Part shown: positions 5,402-5,645 of the stretch, in pieces
How positions within the stretch are numbered: position 1 is the first letter of the stretch
Layout of the letters: each line of letters starts with the position of its first letter
Source of the DNA: Clostridia bacterium
GTDB lineage: Bacteria > Bacillota_A > Clostridia > Oscillospirales > CAG-382
DNA: 5,645 bases
Direction of reading: 5' to 3'
Assembly: GCA_017614095.1 (NCBI GenBank)
Contig: JAGACN010000190.1
Coordinates: 1 to 5,645, forward strand
Program-made: the position numbers and the translations under genes
Notes under the pieces: model-generated
Databases searched by the model: none
The model's input: only the letters and a program-made list of their open reading frames with translations
Told to the model about the DNA's origin: nothing

Positions 5402-5645
5402 CAGTAATGCACGGTCTTCCTGCTGATGAGCAGGTTGATGCAGGTGATGGTCAGCACGATGGCGAACAGGATCAGAGCCGCGGCGGACGCGTAGGACGGG
5501 TAGCCGCCGCTGTTGCCGTAGAGCATATCGTAGACGTAGCCGACGATGGTGTTCATGCCGGCCTCGTTCAGATTCGTCCCGAAGAGCGCGACGGCGTCGC
5601 TGTAGGCCTTGAACGCGCCGATGAATCCGGTGATGACCAGATAAA
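5401..5645 (-). CDS. CUT1 sugar ABC transporter permease, UgpA/MalF-like, C-terminal fragment
   Basis: Translating the - strand from the right edge gives the last 80 residues of a permease, ending at a TGA (5403-5401). The visible part reads YLVITGFIGAFKAYSDAVAL, followed by a loop, NTIVGYVYDMLYG, and a last membrane helix, ASAAALILFAIVLTITCINLLI, then SRKTVHY. This is the standard C-terminus of UgpA/MalF-type permeases: the 'F-x-x-A/F-x-x-Y' helix, an exposed loop where family members usually carry GGP-T, a 'V-x-Y-V-Y-D/x-x-F/L' helix, 'Y-A-S-A-A-A' and the final helix. The loop here reads FGTNLNEAGMNT rather than the common 'T-x-G-G-P-x-x-x-T', a small deviation. The EAA loop and N-terminal helices are outside the window. 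The protein pairs with the UgpE-like permease 14 nt downstream to form the channel. Confidence 0.88.
   Translation of the reverse strand, partial: YLVITGFIGAFKAYSDAVALFGTNLNEAGMNTIVGYVYDMLYGNSGGYPSYASAAALILFAIVLTITCINLLISRKTVHY

Noticed and set aside
1..5645. A new defence, mobile or CRISPR-like system
   Set aside because: I looked for repeat arrays, integrase or transposase motifs, toxin-antitoxin pairs and nuclease motifs, and found none. The genes are ordinary metabolic and transport types apart from the points listed in the findings.

Overview
The window is a GC-rich bacterial chromosome segment. Its signals are typical of Bacillota (Firmicutes): AGGAGG-type ribosome binding sites, near-consensus sigma-A-like promoters, rho-independent terminators, and two lipobox-bearing surface proteins, one of them a lipoprotein-type sugar-binding protein. 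An anaerobic or gut lifestyle is suggested by the nitroreductase and the cysteine-rich flavoprotein, but this is inference. No genus can be named from the sequence.

Left part (1-1999). The tail of a nitroreductase-family gene runs directly into a RimJ/RimL-type GNAT acetyltransferase, both on the + strand. Facing them on the - strand is a short uncharacterised gene that starts at 1164, with its own promoter at 1198-1226 and its own terminator at 726-753. Divergent from it, on the + strand, is an NAD(P)H-dependent flavodoxin-fold oxidoreductase with a four-cysteine motif like that of iron-sulfur flavoproteins. It ends in a strong hairpin terminator at 1960-1999.

Middle (2035-2843). On the - strand is a 242-aa lipoprotein that looks like two OB-fold-like halves. 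It has a near-consensus promoter (TTGACT, 16 bp, TATAAT) in the gap behind the transporter operon.

Right part (2874-5645). Part of a CUT1-type carbohydrate ABC importer operon lies on the - strand, read right to left: UgpA/MalF-like permease (C-terminal 80 aa only, cut by the window edge), UgpE/MalG-like permease (TTG start), then the substrate-binding lipoprotein. The second permease and the binding protein overlap by 4 bp (ATGA). The binding protein is unusual because it has both an N-terminal lipid-anchor signal and a C-terminal membrane helix. No ATPase gene is visible here; many Bacillota CUT1 systems use a shared MsmK-type ATPase encoded elsewhere.

The window is densely coding, with no gene-free stretch over 300 bases. 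I see no RNA gene, CRISPR array, insertion sequence or defence system. The points most worth a second look are the doubly anchored binding protein, the OB-fold-like lipoprotein beside it, and the uncharacterised 130-aa gene.
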